DNA of 64,000 nucleotides from Pseudomonas putida (GTDB lineage: Bacteria > Pseudomonadota > Gammaproteobacteria > Pseudomonadales > Pseudomonadaceae). Position 1 is the stretch's first letter; every line of letters begins with the position of its first letter. The stretch covers positions 4,269,501-4,333,500 of the forward strand of contig NZ_CP018846.1 of NCBI RefSeq assembly GCF_002025705.1. Direction: 5' to 3'. The notes under the pieces were generated by a model that had not been told where the DNA came from, did not search any database, and worked only from the letters and a program-made list of their open reading frames with translations. This document shows, piece after piece, positions 9,238-17,559 of this stretch. Both the position numbers and the translations under genes were made by a program.

Positions 9238-10617
9238 GTGAGCGAATCCATCATGCACTTTGCACCTGTAGAGCACGCCAGCCGTTTCCTGGCAGAAAAC
9301 CCCGATATCGAACTGTTCGAACTGTTCATCCTCGACGCCAACGGCGTGCCACGTGGCAAGCTGCTGCACCGCGAGGAGTTGCTGGCGGTCTACCAGAGCG
9401 GGCGCCCGCTGCCCAGCACCATCCTCGGCCTGACCCTCAATGGCGACGACGTGGAAAACTCCGGCCTGGTCTGGGATGTCGGTGACATCGACTGCCGCGC
9501 CTACCCACTGGAGGGCAGCCTGGTACGCCTGCCGTGGCGGCGTGTGCCGACTGCGGCAGTGCAGGTCAGCATGCACCCGAGCGAGGGCCTGCCGGCCAGC
9601 GTCGCCGACCCGCGCCATGTGCTGTTGCGCACCATCGAGGCACTCAAGGCTGACGGCTACCACCCGGTGATGGCCTGCGAGCTGGAGTTCTACCTGCTTG
9701 ACCAGAAACGCGATGCCCAGGGCCGCCCGCAACCGGCACTGGACAACGACGGCGGGCGCCCACGCAGCACCCAGGTCTATGGCCTGCGTGAGCTGGAACA
9801 GATCGAACCGTTCCTCGCTGACCTCTACGCTGCCTGCAAGGCCCAGGGTATCCCTGCTCGCACGGCGATCTCCGAGTACGCCCCGGGCCAGGTGGAAATC
9901 ACCCTGGAGCATGGCGATGCGCTGGCAGCGATGGACCAGGCCGTGCGCTACAAGCGCCTGGTCAAGGGCGTGGCCCATGCCCATGGCATGCAGGCCTGCT
10001 TCATGGCCAAGCCGTTCGCGCAACTGGCCGGCACCGGCATGCACATGCACCTGAGCCTGGCCGACAGCGCCGGCAACAACCTGTTCGCCAGCGAAGACAA
10101 GGCTGGCACCCCACTGCTGCGCCAGGCTGTTGCCGGCATGCTCCGCCACCTGCGTGACTCGCTGCTGCTGTTCTGCCCCAACGCCAACTCGTTCCGCCGC
10201 TTCCAGGCCAACAGCTATGCGCCATTGGCGCCGACCTGGGGTGTCGACAACCGCACCGTCAGCTTGCGCGTTCCCGGCGGCCCGGCCAACAGCCGGCACG
10301 TCGAGCACCGCATCTGTGGCGCCGATGCCAACCCGTACCTGGCTGCCGCCGCCATTCTGGCCGCCTGCCATCGCGGCATCCGCGAGCAGCTGGACCCCGG
10401 CGCGCCGGTAGAAGGCAACGGCTATGCCCAGGCCACCGAGCACCTGCCCACCGACTGGCTCACCGCACTCGATGCACTGGAGCGCTCGCACTGGGCGCGG
10501 GAGGCGCTCGGCGAAGCGTTTCTCGGCGTCTACTTGAAGGTCAAGCGCGCCGAGTACCGCCAGTTCATGGCCGAAGTCAGCGAACAGGACTGGCGCTGGT
10601 ACTTGCACCAAGCCTGA
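9238..10617 (+). CDS. Glutamine synthetase-like, gamma-glutamylpolyamine synthetase type (PuuA-like)
   Basis: A 459-residue protein of the glutamine synthetase family, shaped like PuuA/SpuI enzymes that join glutamate to putrescine or another amine using ATP. Signature parts are the N-terminal FILDANGVPRGK, the central GTGMHMHLSL (ATP/glutamate site), and NRTVSLRVPGGPANSRHVEH with DANPYLAAAA near the end. The start is unsure: a GTG at 9238 or an ATG at 9253, neither with a clear ribosome site. The next gene, an FAD oxidoreductase, starts 31 bases later, which fits the first two steps of the gamma-glutamyl route. No PuuC or PuuD gene follows, so the true amine is unknown. Confidence 0.85.
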   Translation: MSESIMHFAPVEHASRFLAENPDIELFELFILDANGVPRGKLLHREELLAVYQSGRPLPSTILGLTLNGDDVENSGLVWDVGDIDCRAYPLEGSLVRLPWRRVPTAAVQVSMHPSEGLPASVADPRHVLLRTIEALKADGYHPVMACELEFYLLDQKRDAQGRPQPALDNDGGRPRSTQVYGLRELEQIEPFLADLYAACKAQGIPARTAISEYAPGQVEITLEHGDALAAMDQAVRYKRLVKGVAHAHGMQACFMAKPFAQLAGTGMHMHLSLADSAGNNLFASEDKAGTPLLRQAVAGMLRHLRDSLLLFCPNANSFRRFQANSYAPLAPTWGVDNRTVSLRVPGGPANSRHVEHRICGADANPYLAAAAILAACHRGIREQLDPGAPVEGNGYAQATEHLPTDWLTALDALERSHWAREALGEAFLGVYLKVKRAEYRQFMAEVSEQDWRWYLHQA

Positions 10618-10647
10618 GCCTTACCCCATCAAGAACAAGGAACACCC

Positions 10648-11955
10648 ATGAACGCAGCATTGCACAACGGCCCGGCCCAGCGCGCGCCGTCCTATTACAG
10701 CGCCTCGCTGAACGACCATACCGAGTACCCGCAGCTCAAGGGCACGGTGCAGGTCGACGTGGCAATCATCGGCGGTGGTTTCACCGGTGTGGCCACTGCG
10801 GTGGAGCTGGCCGAGCGCGGCCTGAAGGTGGCGATCGTCGAGACCAACCGGATTGGCTGGGGCGCCAGCGGCCGCAACGGCGGCCAGGTCACCGGCAGCC
10901 TGTCGGGTGACGAAGCCATGCGCACGCAGATGCGCAACCACCTGGGCGCCGAGGTCGATGATTTCATCTGGCACCTGCGCTGGCGTGGGCACCAGGTCAT
11001 CGAGCAACGGGTCGAGCGCTATGGCATCGATTGCGACCTCAAACGCGGCCATCTGCATGCCGCGATGAAACCTTCGCACATGGAGGAGCTGCGCAGCTTC
11101 CAGGCCGAGGCCGAACGCCGCGGCATGGGCGACCAGGTGCAACTGCTCGACCGCAACGGCGTCGCCGGGCACCTGCAGAGCCCGCTGTACCTGGGCGCAC
11201 TAAAGAACCTGCGCAACCTGCACCTGCACCCGCTCAACCTGTGCCTGGGCGAAGCCCGCGCCGCCCACAGCCTGGGTGCGCTGATCTTCGAGAACTCCGA
11301 GGTGCTGGACATCGTCCACGGCCCACGCCCGGCAGTCGTTACCGCCCACGGCCGGGTCGAAGCGCGCCAGGTGATGCTGGCCGGCGACGTCTACCACAAG
11401 CTGGAAAAGCGCCAGCTCAAGGGCAAGATCTTCCCGGCCATGGGCGGCATCGTCACCACTGCCCCGCTGGGCGAACTGGCGGAGCAGATCAACCCGCAGG
11501 ACCTGGCGGTGTACGACTGCCGCTTCGTCCTCGACTACTACCGCCTGACGGCTGACAAGCGTTTGCTGTTCGGCGGCGGCGCCAACTACTCGGGCAAGGA
11601 TTCGCGTGATATCGAAGGCGAGCTTCGCCCGTGCATCGAGCGCACCTTCCCGGCGCTCAAGGGCGTGCCGATCGAGTTCCAGTGGAGCTGCGCGATGGGC
11701 ATCGTGGTCAACCGCATTCCGCAACTGGGCAAGCTATCGGACAACGTGTGGTACTGCCAGGGCTATTCCGGGCACGGCATCGCCACCAGCCACATCATGG
11801 GCGAGATCATGGCCGAGGCACTGACCGGAACGCTGGAGAAGTTCGACACCTTCGCGCAGTGCAAGCACGTGCGCGTGCCGATGGGGGACTTGCTGGGCAA
11901 CCCGCTGCTGGCGGCGGGGATGTGGTACTACCAGATGCTAGAAAAACTGCGCTGA
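10648..11955 (+). CDS. FAD-dependent oxidoreductase, gamma-glutamylputrescine oxidase type (PuuB-like)
   Basis: A 435-residue flavoprotein of the DadA/OrdL family. The N-terminal dinucleotide-binding motif is VDVAIIGGGFTGVATAVELA, and RIGWGASGRNGGQVTGS is the usual second FAD contact of this group. The C-terminal GYSGHGIATSHIMGEIMAEA closes the FAD site. These enzymes oxidise the amine carbon of a glutamylated polyamine to an aldehyde. A good site (AAGGA) precedes the ATG. Its close spacing to the glutamine synthetase-like gene indicates one transcript. It is convergent with fadD1, with a long repeat pair between them. Confidence 0.88.
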   Translation: MNAALHNGPAQRAPSYYSASLNDHTEYPQLKGTVQVDVAIIGGGFTGVATAVELAERGLKVAIVETNRIGWGASGRNGGQVTGSLSGDEAMRTQMRNHLGAEVDDFIWHLRWRGHQVIEQRVERYGIDCDLKRGHLHAAMKPSHMEELRSFQAEAERRGMGDQVQLLDRNGVAGHLQSPLYLGALKNLRNLHLHPLNLCLGEARAAHSLGALIFENSEVLDIVHGPRPAVVTAHGRVEARQVMLAGDVYHKLEKRQLKGKIFPAMGGIVTTAPLGELAEQINPQDLAVYDCRFVLDYYRLTADKRLLFGGGANYSGKDSRDIEGELRPCIERTFPALKGVPIEFQWSCAMGIVVNRIPQLGKLSDNVWYCQGYSGHGIATSHIMGEIMAEALTGTLEKFDTFAQCKHVRVPMGDLLGNPLLAAGMWYYQMLEKLR

Positions 11956-11962
11956 TTGCACT

Positions 11963-12091
11963 GGCCAGTGTGGGAGCGGCCTTGTGTCGCGAAAGGGCCG
12001 CAGAGCGGCCCCAGGGTCTCAGCAGTGACGCTGAAATTGCTGGGGCCGCTCTGCGGCCCATTCGCGACACAAGGCCGCTCCCACACTGGCC
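11963..12091. repeat. Long inverted repeat pair with 31-bp perfect arms
   Basis: The outer arms begin GGCCAGTGTGGGAGCGGCCT and are perfect reverse complements over 31 bases; inside are GGGCCGCAGAGCGGCCCC-like and GGGGCCGCTCTGCGGCCC-like hairpins that also pair with each other. It is the cleanest member of the GTGTCGCGAAAGG family here and covers nearly all of the gap between the convergent oxidoreductase and fadD1. Confidence 0.9.
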
Positions 12092-12104
12092 GTGCAGGTT
12101 TGGA

Positions 12105-13802
12105 TCAAGCGATCTTCTTCAAGCCCTGCTTCTTCAGCTCTTCATCGCGCAGTTCACGGCGCAGGATCTTGCCAACGTTGGTGGTCGGCAGCGCATCGCG
12201 GAACTCGATGTAACGCGGCACCTTGTAGCCAGTGACGTTGGCACGCATGTGCTCCATCACCTGCTCCTTGGTCACGGTCATGCCCGGCTTGACCACGATG
12301 AACACCTTGATCACTTCACCCGACTTCTCGTCCGGCACACCGATGGCTGCGCACTGCAGCACGCCCGGCAGGGCGGCGAGCACATCTTCCAGCTCATTGG
12401 GGTAAACGTTGAAGCCCGAGACCAGGATCATGTCCTTCTTGCGGTCGACGATGCGCATGTAGCCATCCGGCTGGATCAGCGCGATGTCGCCGGTCTTCAG
12501 CCAGCCGTCGCTGTCGAGGATCTCGCGGGTGGCGTCTTCACGCTGCCAGTAGCCTTTCATGACCTGCGGGCCCTTGACGCACAGCTCGCCGGTTTCGCCC
12601 AGCGCCAGCTCGTTGCCGGCGTCGTCGATGACCTTGCACAGGGTCGATGGTACCGGGATGCCGATAGTACCCACCTGGTTCGCCTCGGCCGGGTTCACCG
12701 CCGCCACCGGGCTGGTCTCGGTCATGCCGTAGCCTTCGCAGATGGCGCAGCCGGTAACGCTCTTCCAGCGCTCGGCCACGCTCAACTGCAGGGCCATACC
12801 ACCAGACAGGGTGATTTTCAGCGCCGAGAAGTCCAGGGCGCGGAATGCCTCGTTGTTGCACAGCGCAACGAACAACGTGTTGAGGCCGACGAAACCGCTG
12901 AACTTCCACTTGCCCAGCTCCTTGACCATTGCTGGCAGGTCGCGTGGGTTGCTGATGAGCACGTTGTGGTTGCCGATCAGCATCATCGCCATGCAATGGA
13001 AGGTGAAGGCATAGATGTGGTACAGCGGCAGCGGAGTGATCAGGATCTCGCAACCTTCTTGCAGGTTGGAGCCCATCAGTGCCCGGCACTGCAGCATGTT
13101 GGCCACCAGGTTGCGGTGGGTCAGCATTGCCCCCTTGGCCACGCCGGTAGTGCCGCCAGTGTACTGCAGTACGGCCACGTCATTGGCTTGCGGGTTGGCT
13201 TCGGTGACCGGCTGGCCCTTGCCCAGCGCCAAGGTATCGTTGAAGCGCACGGCGCGCGGCAGGTTGTAGGCCGGCACCATCTTCTTCACGTACTTGATCA
13301 CGCTGTTGATCAGCAGGCGCTTGAGCGGTGGCAGCAAGTCGGCCACCTCGGTGACGATGACGTGCTTGACCTGGGTCTTGGGCACCACCTTCTCAGCCAG
13401 GTGCGCCATGTTGGCCAGGCACACCAAGGCCTTGGCACCGGAGTCGTTGAACTGGTGCTCCATTTCCCGCACGGTATACAGCGGGTTGGTGTTGACCACG
13501 ATCAGGCCGGCGCGCATGGCACCAAATACGGCTACCGGGTATTGCAGGACATTGGGCAGCTGGACGGCAATACGGTCACCCGGCTTGAGGTCGGTGTGCT
13601 GCTGCAGCCAGGCCGCAAAAGCGCCTGACAGCGCATAGAGCTCGCCGTAGGTGATGGTCTTGCCCAGGTTGCTAAAGGCCGGTTTATTGGCAAAGCGTTG
13701 GCAGGATTGCTTGAGTACCGCCTGGATATTGGGGAATTCGTCAGGATTGATTTCCGCCGTAATCCCGGCTGGGTATTTATCCTTCCAAAAATTTTCGATC
13801 AT
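12105..13802 (-). CDS. fadD1: Long-chain fatty acid-CoA ligase FadD1
   Basis: A 565-residue acyl-CoA synthetase of the ANL superfamily. The phosphate-binding loop is YTGGTTGVAKGAMLTHRN, the A5 motif is CEGYGMTETSP, the hinge region reads TGDIALIQPDGYMRIVDRKKD, and the C-terminal catalytic Lys lies in ALPTTNVGKILRREL. I chose the ATG of MIENFWKDKYPAG because AAGGAG stands before it; the longer frame adds 13 unlikely residues. The enzyme activates long- and medium-chain fatty acids with ATP and CoA at the inner membrane, feeding beta-oxidation and, in this group, polyhydroxyalkanoate synthesis. A paralogue follows as the next gene, as in other pseudomonads. Confidence 0.93.
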   Translation of the reverse strand: MIENFWKDKYPAGITAEINPDEFPNIQAVLKQSCQRFANKPAFSNLGKTITYGELYALSGAFAAWLQQHTDLKPGDRIAVQLPNVLQYPVAVFGAMRAGLIVVNTNPLYTVREMEHQFNDSGAKALVCLANMAHLAEKVVPKTQVKHVIVTEVADLLPPLKRLLINSVIKYVKKMVPAYNLPRAVRFNDTLALGKGQPVTEANPQANDVAVLQYTGGTTGVAKGAMLTHRNLVANMLQCRALMGSNLQEGCEILITPLPLYHIYAFTFHCMAMMLIGNHNVLISNPRDLPAMVKELGKWKFSGFVGLNTLFVALCNNEAFRALDFSALKITLSGGMALQLSVAERWKSVTGCAICEGYGMTETSPVAAVNPAEANQVGTIGIPVPSTLCKVIDDAGNELALGETGELCVKGPQVMKGYWQREDATREILDSDGWLKTGDIALIQPDGYMRIVDRKKDMILVSGFNVYPNELEDVLAALPGVLQCAAIGVPDEKSGEVIKVFIVVKPGMTVTKEQVMEHMRANVTGYKVPRYIEFRDALPTTNVGKILRRELRDEELKKQGLKKIA

Positions 13803-13965
13803 GGAAGCCCACTCCTTCAGCAACAGCGAAGTTCGATTCACGCGTCGATGCGTTTATTATTGATATGTGATGAGGGTTCGTTGCAAACCTGATCATCTGA
13901 AAGCGGCCCGAGAGTAACAGCTTTAAATGGGGTCGCCTAGGGGCCAAGAACGGCCTCTCAGTCAC

Positions 13966-13999
13966 AAAAATGACTCAATGAACTATACAAGTCATTTTT
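13966..13999. promoter_or_regulatory. AT-rich inverted repeat upstream of fadD1
   Basis: AAAAATGACT and AGTCATTTTT face each other across 14 bases, about 165 bases before the fadD1 start. Read on the minus strand the loop contains TATAGT, which could be a -10 box, so the repeat may be an operator over a promoter. This is a guess from symmetry only; no matching regulator motif was recognised. Confidence 0.35.
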
Positions 14000-14060
14000 A
14001 GAGTAATTGACCAAAATGTCGCAAATCGGGCTGTAAGCAGCCTGTTAGAGCACCTTCGAA

Positions 14061-14149
14061 GCATTCGCGGGCAAGCCCGCTCCCACAGTTACCGCACATT
14101 CTTCAGGCATGTGCAGTGCCGGTAGGAGCGGGCTTGCCCGCGAAGAAGC
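14061..14149. repeat. REP pair between fadD2 and fadD1
   Basis: Opposed REP copies with the GCGGGCAAGCCCGC core; the outer ends differ slightly from the usual GGCCTCTTC (left arm begins GCATTCGCGGG). It lies 10 bases beyond the fadD2 stop codon, in a same-strand gap, so it may separate the two ligase messages. Confidence 0.8.
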
Positions 14150-14159
14150 ACATTCGGTA

Positions 14160-15848
14160 TCAGGCTATGTCACGCAATTCGCGCCGCAGGATCTTGCCCA
14201 CTGGGGTCATCGGCAGCGACTCGCGCACCACGATGTGCTTGGGCACTTTGTAGCCGGTGAAGTTGGCCTTGCAGTAGGCCTTCAGCTCATCGACGTTCAC
14301 CCCACCCTCACGCGCCACCACGAACAGCTTCACTGCCTCCCCCGAACGCTCGTCCGGCACGCCGATGGCCGCGCAGCTGGCGACCTGCGGATGGCCCATC
14401 ACCACATCCTCGATTTCGTTGGGGTACACATTGAAGCCAGAGACGATGATCATGTCCTTCTTGCGGTCGACAATGCGGGTGAAACCATCCGGGTCGATCA
14501 CCGCGATATCGCCAGTCTTGAACCAGCCCTCGGCATCCAGTGCCTGGGCCGTGGCCTCTGGCTGCTGCCAGTAGCCTTTCATCACCTGCGGGCCCTTGAT
14601 GCACAACTCGCCGCGCTCACCCAGTGGCTGTTCGTTGCCGTCATCATCGATGACCTTGAATGCCGTACCCGCCACCGGAATGCCCACGGTGCCCAACCGC
14701 GCCAGCTGGCCGTAGGGGTTGGTGCTGGCCACCGGCGAGGTCTCGGTCAGGCCGTAGCCCTCGACGATGCGGCAACCGGTAAGTTGCTCCCAACGCTCGG
14801 CAGTGGCCTTGACCAGCGCCGTGCCGCCGGAGTTGGTGACTTTCAGTGCCGAAAAATCCAGCTGACGGAAGCCTGGGTGGTCCATCAGTGCGACGAACAA
14901 GGTGTTCAACCCCAACAGCGCCGAAAAACGCCACTTGCCCAACTCCTTGATGAAGCCCGGGATGTCGCGCGGGTTGGTGATCAGCACGTTGTGGTTGCCG
15001 GTGACCATCATGCACATGCAGTTCGCGGTAAAGGCATAGATGTGGTACAGCGGCAGCGGCGCAATCATCACTTCCTGGCCTTCCTTGATCAGCCGCTGCC
15101 CATCCGGGCCGTGCTGGGAGAAGCAAGCCAGCACCTGCAGCATGTTGGCCACCAGGTTACCGTGGGTGAGCATGGCGCCCTTGGCCAGGCCCGTGGTGCC
15201 GCCGGTGTACTGCAGCACGGCAATGTCATCGAGGGTGAGCGGCACCGGTTTGTGCGTCAGGCTGCGGCCTTCGCGCAGTACCTGCTTGAACGGGATGGCC
15301 TGGGGCAGATGATAGGCCGGGACCATTTTCTTCAGCTTGTCGACCACGGTGTTGACCAGCCAGCCCTTGGCTGCTGGCAGCAAGTCGCCCATCTTCGCTT
15401 CGATCAGGTACTCGATACCGGTATCGGGCAGCACTTCCTGCACGCGCTTGCCGAACATGTTCAGGTACACCAGGGCGCGAGCGCCGGCATCCTTGAACTG
15501 GTGACGCATCTCGCGCTCGGTATACAGCGGGTTGGTGTTGACCACGATCAGCCCGGCGCGCAGGGCGCCGAACACGGCAATGGGGTACTGCAGGACGTTG
15601 GGCATCTGCACTGCGATGCGATCACCCGGCTTGAGGTCGGTGTGCTGCTGCAACCAGGCAGCGAAGGCCGCCGAATGGCGCTCGAGCTCGGCGTAGCTCA
15701 GGGTCACGCCGAGGTTGCTGAACGCCGGGCGCTCGGCAAAGCGCTTGCAGGAGCGCTCGAACACCTCGACGACCGAAGCGTATGCGTGGATGTCGATGGA
15801 GGAAGGCACGCCCTCGGGGCGTTTGTCATTCCAGAAGTCGGCTTGCAT
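14160..15848 (-). CDS. fadD2: Long-chain fatty acid-CoA ligase FadD2
   Basis: A 562-residue paralogue of the neighbouring ligase. It keeps all key motifs: YTGGTTGLAKGAMLTHGN, VEGYGLTETSPVAS, TGDIAVIDPDGFTRIVDRKK and the C-terminal MTPVGKILRREL with the catalytic Lys. The ATG (MQADFWNDKRPEG) has an AGAGGAA site. The two FadD proteins probably differ in chain-length preference or in expression, as reported for the P. aeruginosa and P. putida pairs. The gap of more than 350 bases between the genes, with a repeat pair and an inverted repeat, suggests fadD1 also has its own promoter. Confidence 0.93.
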   Translation of the reverse strand: MQADFWNDKRPEGVPSSIDIHAYASVVEVFERSCKRFAERPAFSNLGVTLSYAELERHSAAFAAWLQQHTDLKPGDRIAVQMPNVLQYPIAVFGALRAGLIVVNTNPLYTEREMRHQFKDAGARALVYLNMFGKRVQEVLPDTGIEYLIEAKMGDLLPAAKGWLVNTVVDKLKKMVPAYHLPQAIPFKQVLREGRSLTHKPVPLTLDDIAVLQYTGGTTGLAKGAMLTHGNLVANMLQVLACFSQHGPDGQRLIKEGQEVMIAPLPLYHIYAFTANCMCMMVTGNHNVLITNPRDIPGFIKELGKWRFSALLGLNTLFVALMDHPGFRQLDFSALKVTNSGGTALVKATAERWEQLTGCRIVEGYGLTETSPVASTNPYGQLARLGTVGIPVAGTAFKVIDDDGNEQPLGERGELCIKGPQVMKGYWQQPEATAQALDAEGWFKTGDIAVIDPDGFTRIVDRKKDMIIVSGFNVYPNEIEDVVMGHPQVASCAAIGVPDERSGEAVKLFVVAREGGVNVDELKAYCKANFTGYKVPKHIVVRESLPMTPVGKILRRELRDIA

Positions 15849-16058
15849 TTATTATTGTTCCTCTGCCTGAGCCCGCGCTGATTCCTTGTCCCGTTTGCCT
15901 GATGGCAAAAAGGCGTTGAACCGACGTTAGCAGGTAAGCCCGAGGTGGCATATATGCCAAGTGCCGCCATTAACATTGTGAATCTTATTTGTGCCCTTCC
16001 TGCAATCCGGGCGGTTATGCATACACTGTGCGGGTAACCATCGCGCAAAGGATTCGCC

Positions 16059-17003
16059 ATGCCCCATGACGCCTTCTGGCTACCCGCCAGCGAGCATTGC
16101 AGCCTGTACGTGCACCAATGGCTGCCGGCCACACCGGTCAAGGCCGTGGTGCTGCTGGCGCATGGCATGGCCGAGCATGCCGGGCGCTACCAGCGCCTGG
16201 GCCACGCCCTCTGCGATGCCGGCTACGCCCTGCTGGCGCCCGACCTGCGCGGCCACGGCCGCACCGCCGAACTGGGCAGCCTCGGCCTGTTCGCCCGACA
16301 CCATGGCTGGAATGCCGTGGTCAACGATCTTGGCCTGCTGGCCCAGCACATCGGCCAGCAGTTTCCCTGCACCCCGCTGTTCCTGTTCGGCCACAGCATG
16401 GGCAGCTACATCGCCCAGGCCTATCTCACGCACCACAGCGCCAGCCTGCAGGGGGCGATTCTCAGTGGTTCCAACTTCCAGCCCACCGCGCTGTATCGGG
16501 CGGCCCGCCTGATTGCGCGCCTGGAAGCCTGGCGCCAGGGGCCACTGGGCAAGAGCGCCCTGATCGAATGGCTGTCGTTCGGCTCGTTCAACAGCGCCTT
16601 CAAGCCCAACCGCACGGCGTTCGACTGGCTCAGCCGTGACCCGGCGCAAGTGGACCAGTACGTCAACGATCCGCTGTGCGGCTTTCGTTGCAGCAACCAG
16701 CTGTGGCTCGACCTGCTGCAGGGGCTGACGCAAATCAGCCAGGCGCGTAACCTCGCACAGATCGATCCGAACCTGCCGCTGCTGGTGATCGGTGGCGAAT
16801 GTGATCCGGTGAGTGCCGGCAAGCGTCTCACCCATCTGGCCGATGCCCTGCGCGCGACCGGCAATCGACATGTACAACTGCGCGTCTATCCTGAGGCGCG
16901 GCATGAAGTGCTAAACGAAATCAATCGGGACGAGGTCACCGCCGATATCCTCGCATGGCTTGAGCAGGCGCTGGCCCTTGGCCGCCCTGCTCGCAGTGAA
17001 TGA
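16059..17003 (+). CDS. Alpha/beta hydrolase, monoacylglycerol lipase / lysophospholipase type
   Basis: A 314-residue serine hydrolase of the Hydrolase_4 family. The oxyanion segment is LLAHGMAEHAGRY, the nucleophile elbow GHSMGS puts Ser at residue 113, the acid is the Asp in GGECDPVS and the His is in PEARHEVLNE, so the triad is complete. There is no signal peptide, which points to a cytoplasmic enzyme acting on monoacylglycerols or lysophospholipids. It is divergent from fadD2 and starts the transcript that also carries the MaoC hydratase 33 bases on. The context suggests it frees fatty acids for the adjacent ligases; the substrate is inferred. Confidence 0.87.
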   Translation: MPHDAFWLPASEHCSLYVHQWLPATPVKAVVLLAHGMAEHAGRYQRLGHALCDAGYALLAPDLRGHGRTAELGSLGLFARHHGWNAVVNDLGLLAQHIGQQFPCTPLFLFGHSMGSYIAQAYLTHHSASLQGAILSGSNFQPTALYRAARLIARLEAWRQGPLGKSALIEWLSFGSFNSAFKPNRTAFDWLSRDPAQVDQYVNDPLCGFRCSNQLWLDLLQGLTQISQARNLAQIDPNLPLLVIGGECDPVSAGKRLTHLADALRATGNRHVQLRVYPEARHEVLNEINRDEVTADILAWLEQALALGRPARSE

Positions 17004-17036
17004 TATCGGCCTCGTCCGCCTATCAAGGAAACGCCA

Positions 17037-17507
17037 ATGACCCAGGTCACCAACACGCCTTACGAAGCTTTGGAAGTCGGCCAGAAAGCCAGTTACGAAA
17101 AGTCTGTCGAAGAACGCGATATCCAGCTGTTCGCCGCGATGTCCGGTGACCACAACCCCGTGCACCTGGATGCCGAATTTGCAGCCAAGAGCATGTTCAA
17201 GGAACGTATCGCCCACGGCATGTTCAGCGGTGCGCTGATCAGCGCTGCAGTGGCCTGCACCCTGCCTGGCCCTGGTACCATCTACCTGGGCCAGAAGATG
17301 AGCTTCCAGAAGCCGGTGAAAATTGGCGACACCCTGACCGTGCGCCTGGAAATCCTCGAGAAGCTGCCCAAGTTCAAGGTGCGTATCGCCACCAATGTGT
17401 ACAACCAGAACGATGAGCTGGTAGTCGAGGGCGAGGCCGAGATCCTCGCACCGCGCAAACAGCAGACCGTCGAGCTGGTATCGCCGCCGAACTTCGTCGC
17501 CAGCTGA
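17037..17507 (+). CDS. phaJ1: (R)-specific enoyl-CoA hydratase, MaoC family (PhaJ-like)
   Basis: A 156-residue hotdog-fold hydratase. The hydratase-2 motif FAAMSGDHNPVHLDAEFA carries the catalytic Asp38 and His43, as in PhaJ. PhaJ turns trans-2-enoyl-CoA from beta-oxidation into (R)-3-hydroxyacyl-CoA, the monomer for medium-chain polyhydroxyalkanoate. Its position after the lipase-like gene and beside fadD1/fadD2 matches the locus I know as phaJ1 in P. putida (PP_4552) and PA3302 in P. aeruginosa. The ATG has an AAGGAA site. The family is sure; the symbol rests on context and memory. Confidence 0.88.
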   Translation: MTQVTNTPYEALEVGQKASYEKSVEERDIQLFAAMSGDHNPVHLDAEFAAKSMFKERIAHGMFSGALISAAVACTLPGPGTIYLGQKMSFQKPVKIGDTLTVRLEILEKLPKFKVRIATNVYNQNDELVVEGEAEILAPRKQQTVELVSPPNFVAS

Positions 17508-17517
17508 TTTCGCTGCT

Positions 17518-17549
17518 GGCCTCTTCGCGGGTGAACCCGCGAAGAGGCC
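17518..17549. terminator. Perfect hairpin made from a collapsed REP pair
   Basis: The 14-base arm GGCCTCTTCGCGGG pairs perfectly with CCCGCGAAGAGGCC across a TGAA loop. It begins 11 bases after the hydratase stop and ends 11 bases before the opposing stop of the sigma-factor gene, so it is placed to act as a terminator for both strands although no T run follows. It looks like a REP pair whose middle has been lost. Confidence 0.75.
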
Positions 17550-17559
17550 GGCCAAGCCA

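Noticed and set aside
9238..10617. Ordinary nitrogen-assimilation glutamine synthetase (glnA)
   Set aside because: The linked FAD oxidoreductase and the sequence type fit gamma-glutamylamine synthetases, and the typical GlnA adenylylation-site context is not seen.
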